64,000 nucleotides of DNA from Bacteroidota bacterium (GCA_021815405.1 JAKAGV010000009.1:124001-188000), one strand, 5' to 3'; positions 28,543 to 37,607 are shown, counted from the first letter of the stretch. The notes: generated by a model from the letters alone, not told the origin. A program made the numbers and translations.

Positions 28543-28588
28543 TGGAGTTAAACTCCAGAACAGAAGCAGTGCGGCAGTTAAACTGCCG
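28543..28588. repeat. Pair of GTTAAAC-core palindromes
   Basis: TGGAGTTAAACTCCA (28543-28557) and CGGCAGTTAAACTGCCG (28572-28588) are two perfect inverted repeats with the same GTTAAAC core, set 14 bases apart in the spacer between the propeller stop and the protease start. They can form two adjacent short hairpins in RNA. Confidence 0.65.
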
Positions 28589-28596
28589 TACAACAG

Positions 28597-31362
28597 CTAC
28601 TTTAACAGTACTAATTTCTTCACCGAACGGAAAGTTCCTTTGCCTGTTTCCGAAGCAGCTTCTATAGAATAAAAATAAATACCCGATGCTTTGTTTGAAG
28701 CATCCCATGTTACTTCATGATAGCCTGCATTCTGAGTTCCATCTACTAATGTTTCAATCTCCTGACCTAATGAGTTGTATATTTTTATTCTTACATTACT
28801 GATAGATGGCAATCCATATTTAATTGTTGTCGTTGGATTAAATGGATTTGGAAAATTCTGCGATAAGCTAAAGACTGTTGGAGTAGATTGCTCAACCTCT
28901 ATTACGTTTGAATAATTTACAGATCCATTGTAATCAATTTGTTTAAGCTTGTAATATAATTTGCCTGTAGGCGGATTTGCATCTTTAAAATTATATTTGT
29001 GAATTTCTGTAGTTGTACCGTTCCCTTCTACAAAGCCAATTTTTTCATATACAGTTCCATCTTTACTCCTCTGAACTTCAAAACCCGAATTATTCTTTTC
29101 TGTTGCCGTCACCCAGGAAAGATTTACTTTATCATCAGATAAATTTGCAGCAAATGATGTAAGTTCTACCGGTGTACTTTGCTGAGAACTTATATATGTA
29201 ATTGCCAAAGTATTTATTCCCGTATTTATAAGAGTATATGAAGTGCTTGCCTTCATATCAATACTAACTAGTGTTCCGGAAATAACATCTTTCAAGAAAA
29301 TACTTCCCTGCGGCAGCTTTGTCGTATCCCAGGAAAAAGTAATAGGATACCCGCCGTCTCCAGGTTGAAATTTAATAGTCCACTCAACACTATCTTCAGA
29401 TGAAGGGCGGAAATCCTTCCATGAGTCATCCCCGGTTGGCAAATGAAATCTTACGTCATATCCAAAAGCGGGCGGCGGAAGCGGTGCCTCGCCTAAATTT
29501 GAATCGATACTATCCGTAGCTGCTGACGATTGACCAAATGAAAGCGAATGAGATATGTTACCATTATCTTTAATTGTAAGATTTTCTTGCCAAACATTGG
29601 ATAAAACTTCTGATATCGGTCGTCGCCAAACACGACCAATATAATCACCTGCAAAAAAATTTGTATTTGAAACAGCAAATGATTGTGCCATAAAATTATT
29701 AGGAAGCCCTAAATTAATTTGAGTCCACGTTTTTCCATTATTTGTAGAAAGGTAAATACCATCATAAGCTGCAACCAAAATATTCAAACCATATAATGTT
29801 ATGGAAGAAATACTTGGAAATGGTGTAAATTCAGTTGCGTCACTCCAATGTGCACCAAAATCCGTTGACAAAATTACCGTACTATTATTATAATTTGTTG
29901 CAGCTAAGATTGTTGACCCAGCAACCGCAATACTTTTTATCAGCATACTGTCTGCAGGTAACCCAGTATTTAACTTATTCCAAATAACGCCATTGTTTGT
30001 GGAAACAAAGATACCATTTCCAGTACCGGCAAAAAGATTTATTCCGCCAGCAGCATTCTTACCAACCGCTAAAGAGGCAACCCCTCCCCCGGGTGCGTTA
30101 CTGCATAATCGAGTCCAATTAGTTCCGTAATCAGTTGAAAGACATATACCATTTCCATAAGGTGGGTCACCATACGGTACGATAGCAGCATAAAAATCTG
30201 TTCCTGAAACGGCAAGTGCTTCGGCATCAAGAACACTATAACTACTTAAACCATTATTTACAGAAGTCCAATTTGAGCCATCATCAGTTGAAAGAAAAAT
30301 GCCACTGGTTGTGCCTGCAAATATATTATTACCTATTACCGCTAATGAATTATTTCCAATCCCGGTCAAACCGCTGTCAGCTTCATTCCAGCTACCCCCG
30401 TTATCGGTTGATAGGTAAACACCGCGATTATTCCCAGCAAGTAAATTAGTTCCTCCTATTTCATTAGGAAAAGCGGCAAGTGAATAGACCCAATAATTAG
30501 TCGGTAATCCATTATTTATTTGAGTCCAGTTTGCGCCATTATCGGTAGAAAGAAAAATACCGTTAGTACTAGTGCCGGCTAATATATTTTTACCTGAAAC
30601 TACTAAGCTATTACAAATTCCTGTCACTCCAATCGATGCATTCCAGCTTTTTCCATTGTTTGATGAATAAAAGACACTTGGAGAACATGTAAGGGCGGGA
30701 AATATTCCAGCAAAAATATTTGTGTCTGATATGGCAAGAGAATAAATAGTAGTATCCTTAAAACCGCAATAAGTCCAATTTTCGCCGTTATCTGATGAAC
30801 GATAGATACCATCTATTTGAGTTCCTATAAATATATTATTACCACTAACAGTCATTGCATTAATTCCATAATACACGGTTTCCGAGTCCAAACCATTATT
30901 TACAGTTGTCCAACTTAATCCATTGTTGGTGGAACGATAGACACCATTATTATATATAGTTCCCGCAAAAATAGAAGTTCCTGAAACAACAAGAGAAGAG
31001 ACAAAGGCATATTGAGGTAATCCATTATTAACACCAGTCCAACTTGAACCGTTGTTTGTTGAAAGATAAACTCCACCTCCATTAAGTCCAGCAAATATAT
31101 TGGTGCCGGATATAGCAATAGCATACACATTAGGAAGCCATCCTAAACCATTATTTACTGGCGCCCAAGTTCTACAATTATCTGTTGATAGAAAAACACC
31201 TCCTCCACGGAGGCCGCCACCTGTACCGGCAAAAATATTCTTTCCTGATACAGCTAAACATTTTATATTCCCTCCATACGGTCCATTAGTTTGCACCCAT
31301 TGTGCTTGTAACTGTGCAATTGTAAAAAATATACAAATTAAAATTGGTAAAAACTTTTTCAT
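28597..31362 (-). CDS. Secreted beta-propeller (BNR/sialidase-like) protein with T9SS sorting domain
   Basis: This is a 921-residue protein. After a signal peptide (about 1-20) come a dozen or more repeats of a 45-60 residue module: a strand reading (V/I)SG(T/N)NIFAGT, a (V/I)(Y/F)(L/R)ST(D/N)NG strand, then W, then NNGL. These resemble BNR/asp-box propellers. An Ig-like region and an FN3-like segment starting PVELTSF (about 735-835) follow, then a type A sorting domain with NFPNPFNPTTT. No catalytic residues of a sialidase are seen, so binding or adhesion is more likely. AAGGT precedes the ATG. A paralogue lies at 56894-58978. Confidence 0.9.
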   Translation of the reverse strand: MKKFLPILICIFFTIAQLQAQWVQTNGPYGGNIKCLAVSGKNIFAGTGGGLRGGGVFLSTDNCRTWAPVNNGLGWLPNVYAIAISGTNIFAGLNGGGVYLSTNNGSSWTGVNNGLPQYAFVSSLVVSGTSIFAGTIYNNGVYRSTNNGLSWTTVNNGLDSETVYYGINAMTVSGNNIFIGTQIDGIYRSSDNGENWTYCGFKDTTIYSLAISDTNIFAGIFPALTCSPSVFYSSNNGKSWNASIGVTGICNSLVVSGKNILAGTSTNGIFLSTDNGANWTQINNGLPTNYWVYSLAAFPNEIGGTNLLAGNNRGVYLSTDNGGSWNEADSGLTGIGNNSLAVIGNNIFAGTTSGIFLSTDDGSNWTSVNNGLSSYSVLDAEALAVSGTDFYAAIVPYGDPPYGNGICLSTDYGTNWTRLCSNAPGGGVASLAVGKNAAGGINLFAGTGNGIFVSTNNGVIWNKLNTGLPADSMLIKSIAVAGSTILAATNYNNSTVILSTDFGAHWSDATEFTPFPSISSITLYGLNILVAAYDGIYLSTNNGKTWTQINLGLPNNFMAQSFAVSNTNFFAGDYIGRVWRRPISEVLSNVWQENLTIKDNGNISHSLSFGQSSAATDSIDSNLGEAPLPPPAFGYDVRFHLPTGDDSWKDFRPSSEDSVEWTIKFQPGDGGYPITFSWDTTKLPQGSIFLKDVISGTLVSIDMKASTSYTLINTGINTLAITYISSQQSTPVELTSFAANLSDDKVNLSWVTATEKNNSGFEVQRSKDGTVYEKIGFVEGNGTTTEIHKYNFKDANPPTGKLYYKLKQIDYNGSVNYSNVIEVEQSTPTVFSLSQNFPNPFNPTTTIKYGLPSISNVRIKIYNSLGQEIETLVDGTQNAGYHEVTWDASNKASGIYFYSIEAASETGKGTFRSVKKLVLLK

Positions 31363-31390
31363 ATTATAATACCTTAGTTTTACTTAAGAA

Positions 31391-31419
31391 AGATGTCATC
31401 TTTCTGAAAGATGACATCT
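31391..31419. repeat. Perfect 29-bp palindrome
   Basis: AGATGTCATCTTTC and GAAAGATGACATCT are exact reverse complements around a single T. It sits between the stop of the FN3 gene and the start of the propeller gene. The hairpin is not followed by a U-run, so simple termination is doubtful. Confidence 0.7.
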
Positions 31420-31431
31420 CATATTTTATTA

Positions 31432-32043
31432 CTACTGCACCCTGCTAACCGCTTCACTCCAAGGACCTTCACCCGCAGTGTTTACCGCACGCACGCGGTA
31501 AAAGTAACGTACACCGCGCGCAACGTCGTCATCTACAAATGATGTCTTGCTTGTGTACTTAAAGAATTTCATCTCCGGTATTGTGTTAAGGTCTGCTGCA
31601 TTTGCCGACTGCCCCTTCTCCCACTCATAGTTGTTTGCAACCGGGTCTCCATTAGTACTAACGATAAATCCCTGTCCATCGGTGTCGTCTTTTAAGGCGA
31701 CAGTCTCCTGGGCTTCGGGTCTCGGTTTTGATACCGGTTCTTTAGGAAGCTTGATGCCGTAATCGAACATTTGTTCCCGACTATCGGCATGGAAGCCGCC
31801 TGCCATCTTTATAATCTTATCGGCAACAGCCTGGTATTGGGTTTCCATTTGACGCCCTTCTTTCTTCAATCTTGAAGATGTATTTTCGGCGGTCTTTATC
31901 TCTTCATTTTTACTGTTAAGTGCATCGATTATACCCTGCACAAATTCAGGCGTATAAATCTGGTTGCCCCACAGAGCAGCGTGGGTTGCTATGCCCTTTT
32001 TCAATCCGCCAAATTGATTGATTAGATCTTCTAAGTACTTCAT
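31432..32043 (-). CDS. Small cytoplasmic-looking protein with C-terminal fibronectin type III domain
   Basis: The 203-residue protein lacks a signal peptide and membrane segments. Its N-terminal half (1-90) is helical and charged, with LINQFGGLKKGIATHAALWG and a coiled stretch rich in K/E. The last 80 residues form an FN3-like domain: YEW, FVDDDVARGVRYFYRVRAVN and GEGPWSEAVS are the typical late strands. GGAGG is perfectly placed before the ATG, so it is well expressed in principle. Function is unknown. It lies directly downstream, on the minus strand, of the 21-bp tandem repeat array, which forms its upstream region. Confidence 0.75.
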   Translation of the reverse strand: MKYLEDLINQFGGLKKGIATHAALWGNQIYTPEFVQGIIDALNSKNEEIKTAENTSSRLKKEGRQMETQYQAVADKIIKMAGGFHADSREQMFDYGIKLPKEPVSKPRPEAQETVALKDDTDGQGFIVSTNGDPVANNYEWEKGQSANAADLNTIPEMKFFKYTSKTSFVDDDVARGVRYFYRVRAVNTAGEGPWSEAVSRVQ

Positions 32044-32100
32044 ATCTATCCTCCACTATTATGTGATTAATGTTACTGTTTAGAACAAAAAAGTGCGAAA

Positions 32101-32394
32101 TTCGAGAATTCCTGATGGAAATTCTAGAATCTCCAGCCAAGATTCCGGAATCTCCAGCCGGATTTCCGGAATTCCTGGCGGAACTTCGGCAATTTCCGCC
32201 GGAACTTGTACAATTTCCCGCCATACTTCTGGAATTTTCCGCCGGATTTCTAGAAGTTTGGCGAGGATTTCCAGAATCTTCAGCCGGAATTCTGCAATCC
32301 CGGCGAAGAATTCCCGAATCTCCAGCGAGAATTGTTAAACTCCTATCCGAAATTTTAGAACTTAGCCGCCAACTTGAGTTAAATTTTAAAAACT
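32101..32394. repeat. Tandem array of about 14 diverged 21-bp repeats
   Basis: The sequence falls into 21-base units starting 32101, 32122, 32143 and so on. The consensus is close to TTCYGGAATCTCCRGCCGGA, plus one base. The units are diverged but keep phase without a single insertion or deletion for 14 units; those at the 3' end are most worn. Each unit is an imperfect inverted repeat (TTCCGG ... CCGGAA). All six frames stay largely open because 21 is a multiple of three. The plus strand frame from 32070 to 32402 would encode a 110-residue heptad-repeat protein (I-P-E-S-P-A-G type) but has no ribosome site. It is not a CRISPR array because there are no unique spacers. Confidence 0.85.
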
Positions 32395-32818
32395 CACTTT
32401 AAATAAATACGTCTAAAAAGACTCGTTTGGGAAAATTTCTTAATTTTTTTAAAATAATTTCTATAGCTTCTTCAAAGAACAAAATTTTTTCAAATCTTCT
32501 TCTTATCGAATCTCAGCAAAACAAATCTTTTTTATCTAAGTCTTAAATGTCTTATCGAATTTTAATTATAATGGAAAAAATCTTTTTTGAGTAGAACCCC
32601 GGTTTCAAGAATTAATTGCCCCTATATGTCCCTGCTCTGCAATTAATCCTTAAAGTCAGTCCAAATTGTTTTTACAATTGGTAATTATAAGATGAATGTT
32701 CACTTTTAGAAAACCTTTCTAAAATTATTTAACTTCTGCATTTAACTTGGGTAAAATATTTTTAAAATACAATAAGGGAATTAAAAAAAATCAAAGCCTT
32801 CAGAAAGAAGAATTATTC
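32395..32818. other. AT-rich spacer with two small inverted repeats
   Basis: There is no open frame of interest. ATTAATTGC and GCAATTAAT face each other near 32612-32647 around a loop of about 20 bases. A CCAAATTG/CAATTGG hairpin lies near 32669-32690. Neither is followed by a clear T-run. It lies beyond the pdxH stop. Confidence 0.4.
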
Positions 32819-33466
32819 TTACGGCGCTAATCTCTCCTTCTTCCAGCCAGCATTCTCTTTTGTATAACAAATCCTGTCATGCAAACGGTTTTCTCTTCCC
32901 TGCCAGAACTCAAAGTAATCAGGTTTTAATTTTAATCCTCCCCAAAACGGCGGCAGCGGAATTTCTTTTCCGTCATACTTTTTTTTCAATTCATCATATT
33001 TTTTTTCAAGAAATTCTCTACCCGGAATTATGCTGCTCTGATCGGATGCACAGGCTGCAAGCTGGCTTTCATAAGGTCTGGAATGAAAATATTCTTCTGA
33101 TTCCCTTTGGGAAATCTTTTCAACTTTACCTTCTATTCTAATTTGCCTTTCCAGTTCCTTCCAGAAAAATAAAAGAGAAGCATTCGGATTTTCCAAAAGC
33201 TCTTTCCCCTTCCTGCTTTCATAATTGGTATAAAACACAAAACCATCGCTGTCAATTCTTTTAAGTAAAACTACCCGCACGCTCGGAATTGCATTTTTAT
33301 CTGATGTTGCTAAAATCATAGCGCTCGGGTCTATTAAATTTGACTCCAATGCGTCATTCATCCAGTTTGAAAACTGTATAAAAGGATCATTATTTGCGGA
33401 AGCCTCATCTAATCCGGTAAATAAATAATCTCTTCTAATATTTGAAATCTCTGTATTTCCCATCAT
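32819..33466 (-). CDS. pdxH: Pyridoxamine 5'-phosphate oxidase
   Basis: PdxH oxidises PNP/PMP to pyridoxal phosphate using FMN. The protein of about 215 residues has the family order: RVVLLKRID, FVFYTNYESRKGKELLENP, then HSRPYESQLAACASDQSS and the C-terminal FWQGRENRLHDR. I use the ATG at 33466, six bases after an AAAGA stretch; a TTG two codons earlier and an ATG one codon later are alternatives. It is a single gene, divergent from the KGD gene. Confidence 0.96.
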   Translation of the reverse strand: MMGNTEISNIRRDYLFTGLDEASANNDPFIQFSNWMNDALESNLIDPSAMILATSDKNAIPSVRVVLLKRIDSDGFVFYTNYESRKGKELLENPNASLLFFWKELERQIRIEGKVEKISQRESEEYFHSRPYESQLAACASDQSSIIPGREFLEKKYDELKKKYDGKEIPLPPFWGGLKLKPDYFEFWQGRENRLHDRICYTKENAGWKKERLAP

Positions 33467-33745
33467 AATCAATCTTTTTATAATTTAATAAGTTAAAACC
33501 GTCAAGAAGTTTTGCTATCTAATAATAAACACTGTAAAACTTTTAAGGCAAGTAAGATAAAAAATTAAGAACTTGCGTTAAAGGACTAAATTAATAATTA
33601 AGTTTTATTAAATTTAGGTGTCTATTTTACTAATACAAAAAAATAAAGCATTTCAGCCATTGATGAGTCCGCAAGGTGATTATTTCACTTTGTTGAACTA
33701 TATAAATTTAACAATAAAATATAATTAGAAAAAAATTAGGGTAAG

Positions 33746-36700
33746 ATGAAAGCAAGCGACCTAACAAAGGAACAGAAAGAAGAACTTGAAAAATTTGGTG
33801 CTAACACGTGGTTTGTTGAATACCTGCATAAGCAATACGAAGAGGATCCGGCTGAGGTTTCCGAACAGTGGCAGAACTTTTTCGGAAAAGTAACACCTAA
33901 GGAAAACGGCAACGGCAAATCCAACTTAGCTTCTGTACCGAAAAATCATCAATCAATTACCGGCATGCCTGCTGTAAGGGAGGATATTCCCATGCCGGTT
34001 CCCGGTGAGGATGACCGCGTTCAGATAATAGCCGGAAGCTCTGCAAAAATTTTAGATAACATGAGCAGCAGCCTTACAATTCCTGTTGCTACTTCTCAAA
34101 GAACTATTCCGGTTAAACTGCTTGAGGAAAATCGCTCGCTGATAAACAATTATCTCCAGAAAAAGAATCTTGGTAAAATTTCTTTTACTCATTTAATTGC
34201 CTGGGCAATAGTAAAAGCAGTTACTACCAATCCTTCTATGAATAATGCTTTTACCTTTATAAACGGAAGACCGAACGTTATAAAGAGAAGTAAAATTAAT
34301 CTTGGTCTTGCAATTGATATAGAGAAGAAAGACGGAAGCCGCTCGCTTATAGTGCCAAATATTAAAAGTGCTAACATAATGTCGTTTGAGGAATTTTATA
34401 AAGCCTATGACGATCTCGTAGCCCGCTCCCGCAAAGGTTTGATTGATCCGGCGGAATTTTTGGAAACGACCATTACATTAACTAATCCAGGCACTATCGG
34501 AACAGTAAGCTCCGTTCCAAGATTAATGCTGGGGCAAGGAACAATTGTTGCGACCGGTGCAATCCAATATCCCGCCGAATACCAGGCAATGTCGCCTTCA
34601 ACTATTTCTACACTTGGAATCAGTAAGGTAATGAACATTACCAGCACTTACGATCACCGCATTATTCAAGGTGCAGAGTCAGGTTTGTTCCTAAAAGAAA
34701 TTCATGATCTTCTTTTAGGCAGTAACTTTTTCTATGAAGAAATTTTTGAAGATTTAAAAATTCCGGCACAGCCGCTTACATGGAAAACCGATTACCAGCC
34801 CGCTACAATGGCAAAGGGAGGAAGCACCGAAGAATTTGAAAAGCAAGGAAGAGTACTTCAGCTAATAAATCTTTACCGGGTTCGAGGTCATTTAATTGCA
34901 GACCTCGATCCAATCGGCTCTCCAACACCTTATCATCCCGAATTAGACCCGGCTACTTACAAGTTAACTTTATGGGATCTTGATAGAGAATTTATTACAG
35001 GCGGCTTCAGCGGATTACGGACTGCAACTCTGAGAGAAATCCTAAACATACTCCAGAAAACTTATTGCGATAAGATTGGCGTTGAATACATGCATATTCA
35101 AAATCCCGCAGAGAAGATATGGCTTCAAAATAAAATGGAACCGGTGAAGAATATTCCCAACTTTAACCTTGAAATAAAACGTACAATATTAAACAAACTA
35201 ATTATTGCGGAAACATTTGAGCATTTTATTCATAATAAATTTATCGGTCATAAAAGATTTTCACTTGAAGGGTCCGAAACTTTGATTCCGGTATTAGACG
35301 CTTTATTAAATGATGCAAGCGATAATGAAATTCTCGAAGTAGTTCTCGGTATGGCTCACCGCGGAAGACTTAACGTACTTTGTAATATTATCGGCAAGTC
35401 TTACGAATCAATCTTCTCTGAGTTTGAAGATATTCCCGATCTAAATTCAATTGAAGGTTCCGGTGACGTAAAATATCACCTCGGCGCTGCAGGAAAATAC
35501 AAAACTCGTAACGGAAAAAGCATAACAGTTTCAGTAGCTTCTAATCCAAGTCATCTTGAATGGGTCGATCCGGTTGTGCAAGGTATAGTTAGAGCTAAGC
35601 AAAAAAGGCTTGGGGATAAAGAGCACAAAAAAATATTAGCGGTATTAATACACGGAGACGCAGCTTTTGCCGGACAGGGTGTGGTTGCGGAAACTCTCAA
35701 TCTTTCCCAGCTAAAAGGTTATCGTACCGGTGGAACAATACATATAATAATAAATAATCAAATTGGATTTACAACTACTCCTGAAGATGCTCGTTCTTCT
35801 CAGTACGCAACCGATGTTGCAAAGATGATTCAAGCACCAATATTCCATGTAAATGGTGAAGATCCTGAAGCTGCATTATGGGTAACAAAGATTGCACTCG
35901 AGTACCGGCAGCTTTTTAAGAAGGATATTGTTATTGATATGTTCGGTTTTAGAAGACATGGTCATAACGAAGGCGATGAACCCGGTTTTACTCAACCGCT
36001 GCTTTATGAGAAAATTAAAAATCATCCTTCGGTAAGAGAAACTTATTCTAAGATGCTTTTAGAAAGTAAAGCTCTTCATTCTGATGAAATAAATCAGATG
36101 AATTCTGAAATTTATAATCAGCTCAACGAAGCATTTGAAAAGACCAAAAGAAAAAGTATAGAGTTCAAAGCCGACGCACCACTTGCTGTTTCAAAGGAAA
36201 AAATTGAAGCTGCAACTCCCGTTAGAGATACCGGAGTTTCGGAAGAAGATATGAAAAAGATTTTACTTGGAATAACAAAAGTTCCGAAAGAGTTTTCAGT
36301 CCATCCGAAATTGAAAAAGTTTCTAGAAAAAAGATTAGACCTAATTGATGACAAGATACAAGCTGATTGGGCTTTGGCGGAATCTCTTGCTTTCGGCAGT
36401 TTGCTTCTTGAAGGTACACCGGTAAGATTAAGCGGTCAGGATAGTGTGCGCGGTACTTTTAGTCAGAGACATCTTGCATTAACAGATATTCATTCCGGTG
36501 CTGAATATGTTTCCTTAAATCATATTTCTCAAAGCCAGGCAAAGATAGAAGCGCTGGACAGTCTTCTCTCTGAAGCAGCAGTACTCGGCTTTGAATACGG
36601 CTACAGTACTGCTGATCCGCTTGCGCTTGTTATCTGGGAAGCGCAGTTCGGAGATTTTTCTAACGGCGCTCAAATTATTATTGATAATTTTATTGCTGCA

Positions 36701-37390
36701 TCTTATGAAAAATGGAAACTGCCCAACAGCACTGTCATGCTTCTGCCTCATGGTTTCGAAGGTCAAGGCGCCGAACATTCAAGTGCAAGACTCGAAAGAT
36801 TTTTAACTCTTTGCGCGAAGGATAATATGCAGGTTTGCAACGTGACAACTCCTGCCCAATATTTTCATCTGCTCAGGAGACAAATAAAACGCAGAATGAT
36901 GAAACCGCTAATAATAATGACTCCTAAGAGTCTGCTTCGTCTTCATGAAGCCCAATCTCCAAAGGAGGAGTTTATTAACGGCTGGTTCAATGAAGTAATA
37001 GACGATAAGACAATTGAGAAAAAAGATTCAGTGTCAAGAATAATTTTATGCAGCGGTAAGGTTTATTATGATTTATTAAGGTACCGCGCTGAGCAAAAAA
37101 TAAATGATACCGCTATAATTAGGTTTGAACAGCTTTATCCTTATATGTCTGGTAAAATAAAAGAAATTTTATCATCCTATGTAAAAGCTAAAAATGTTAT
37201 TTGGGTCCAGGAAGAACCGAAGAATATGGGTGCCTGGGGATTCCTTGTTCCTAGATTGCTTGAAGACCTTGCGGAAGGTCAGAGATTAAGATATGCTGGT
37301 AGACCTGAAAGTCCGAGTCCGGCTGTAGGATCGCATAAAATATCCGAAAGCCAGCAGAAGGAATTAGTAAAGCTAGCCTTCAGCGAATAA
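33746..37390 (+). CDS. kgd: KGD-type 2-oxoglutarate decarboxylase/dehydrogenase with fused E2 acyltransferase domain
   Basis: This 1214-residue protein has the actinobacterial Kgd/OdhA layout. Residues 1-50 are the E1o N-terminal helix segment (NTWFVEYLHKQYEEDP). About 85-330 is an E2 succinyltransferase catalytic domain without lipoyl domain, with the active-site pattern TYDHRIIQGAESG (H304). From about 355 on is the thiamine-diphosphate E1 with HRGRLNVL, GDAAFAGQG near 636 and RRHGHNEGDEP. It converts 2-oxoglutarate to succinyl-CoA with a lipoylated E2 and E3 supplied elsewhere, or to succinate semialdehyde alone. A length near 1220 matches mycobacterial Kgd. AGGG precedes the ATG. Confidence 0.96.
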   Translation: MKASDLTKEQKEELEKFGANTWFVEYLHKQYEEDPAEVSEQWQNFFGKVTPKENGNGKSNLASVPKNHQSITGMPAVREDIPMPVPGEDDRVQIIAGSSAKILDNMSSSLTIPVATSQRTIPVKLLEENRSLINNYLQKKNLGKISFTHLIAWAIVKAVTTNPSMNNAFTFINGRPNVIKRSKINLGLAIDIEKKDGSRSLIVPNIKSANIMSFEEFYKAYDDLVARSRKGLIDPAEFLETTITLTNPGTIGTVSSVPRLMLGQGTIVATGAIQYPAEYQAMSPSTISTLGISKVMNITSTYDHRIIQGAESGLFLKEIHDLLLGSNFFYEEIFEDLKIPAQPLTWKTDYQPATMAKGGSTEEFEKQGRVLQLINLYRVRGHLIADLDPIGSPTPYHPELDPATYKLTLWDLDREFITGGFSGLRTATLREILNILQKTYCDKIGVEYMHIQNPAEKIWLQNKMEPVKNIPNFNLEIKRTILNKLIIAETFEHFIHNKFIGHKRFSLEGSETLIPVLDALLNDASDNEILEVVLGMAHRGRLNVLCNIIGKSYESIFSEFEDIPDLNSIEGSGDVKYHLGAAGKYKTRNGKSITVSVASNPSHLEWVDPVVQGIVRAKQKRLGDKEHKKILAVLIHGDAAFAGQGVVAETLNLSQLKGYRTGGTIHIIINNQIGFTTTPEDARSSQYATDVAKMIQAPIFHVNGEDPEAALWVTKIALEYRQLFKKDIVIDMFGFRRHGHNEGDEPGFTQPLLYEKIKNHPSVRETYSKMLLESKALHSDEINQMNSEIYNQLNEAFEKTKRKSIEFKADAPLAVSKEKIEAATPVRDTGVSEEDMKKILLGITKVPKEFSVHPKLKKFLEKRLDLIDDKIQADWALAESLAFGSLLLEGTPVRLSGQDSVRGTFSQRHLALTDIHSGAEYVSLNHISQSQAKIEALDSLLSEAAVLGFEYGYSTADPLALVIWEAQFGDFSNGAQIIIDNFIAASYEKWKLPNSTVMLLPHGFEGQGAEHSSARLERFLTLCAKDNMQVCNVTTPAQYFHLLRRQIKRRMMKPLIIMTPKSLLRLHEAQSPKEEFINGWFNEVIDDKTIEKKDSVSRIILCSGKVYYDLLRYRAEQKINDTAIIRFEQLYPYMSGKIKEILSSYVKAKNVIWVQEEPKNMGAWGFLVPRLLEDLAEGQRLRYAGRPESPSPAVGSHKISESQQKELVKLAFSE

Positions 37391-37453
37391 ACTTCTTGAA
37401 TTAGTAGAGTCGGTTTCTTAATTTAGTTCAAAGAAATTATGTTTATTTTATTT

Positions 37454-37526
37454 GCGAGCGTAACTCAGTTGGCAGAGTGTCAGCTTCCCAAGCTGAATGT
37501 CGCGGGTTCGAACCCCGTCGCTCGCT
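37454..37526 (+). tRNA. tRNA-Gly (anticodon CCC)
   Basis: The acceptor GCGAGCG pairs fully with CGCTCGC. The anticodon stem TCAGC/GCTGA holds TTCCCAA, giving anticodon CCC for GGG glycine codons. The T arm GCGGG-TTCGAAC-CCCGT closes with one wobble pair. The discriminator is T and no CCA is encoded. Confidence 0.96.
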
Positions 37527-37533
37527 CTAGGGC

Positions 37534-37607
37534 AACCTTCAAGGTCACAAAATTAAAATACAAATGAAAATTTTATGTTATAGCTTTAATTAGCAACCTT
37601 GAAGATT
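37534..37607. repeat. AACCTTCAAGGT inverted repeat
   Basis: AACCTTCAAGGT (37534-37545) and ACCTTGAAGATT (37596-37607) are reverse complements with one mismatch, and the left arm is itself nearly palindromic. It lies between tRNA-Gly and the stop of the second PrkA-like gene, and could terminate either transcript or belong to the dispersed palindromes of this genome. Confidence 0.5.

Noticed and set aside
32101-32394. CRISPR array
   Set aside because: Units abut directly at 21 bp with no unique spacers, and no cas gene is in the window.
32070-32402. 110-residue plus-strand frame of heptads over the 21-bp array
   Set aside because: There is no ribosome site before its ATG and the other frames are also open because the unit is 21 bases, so openness is no evidence. 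I kept the array as a repeat and the frame only as a possibility.
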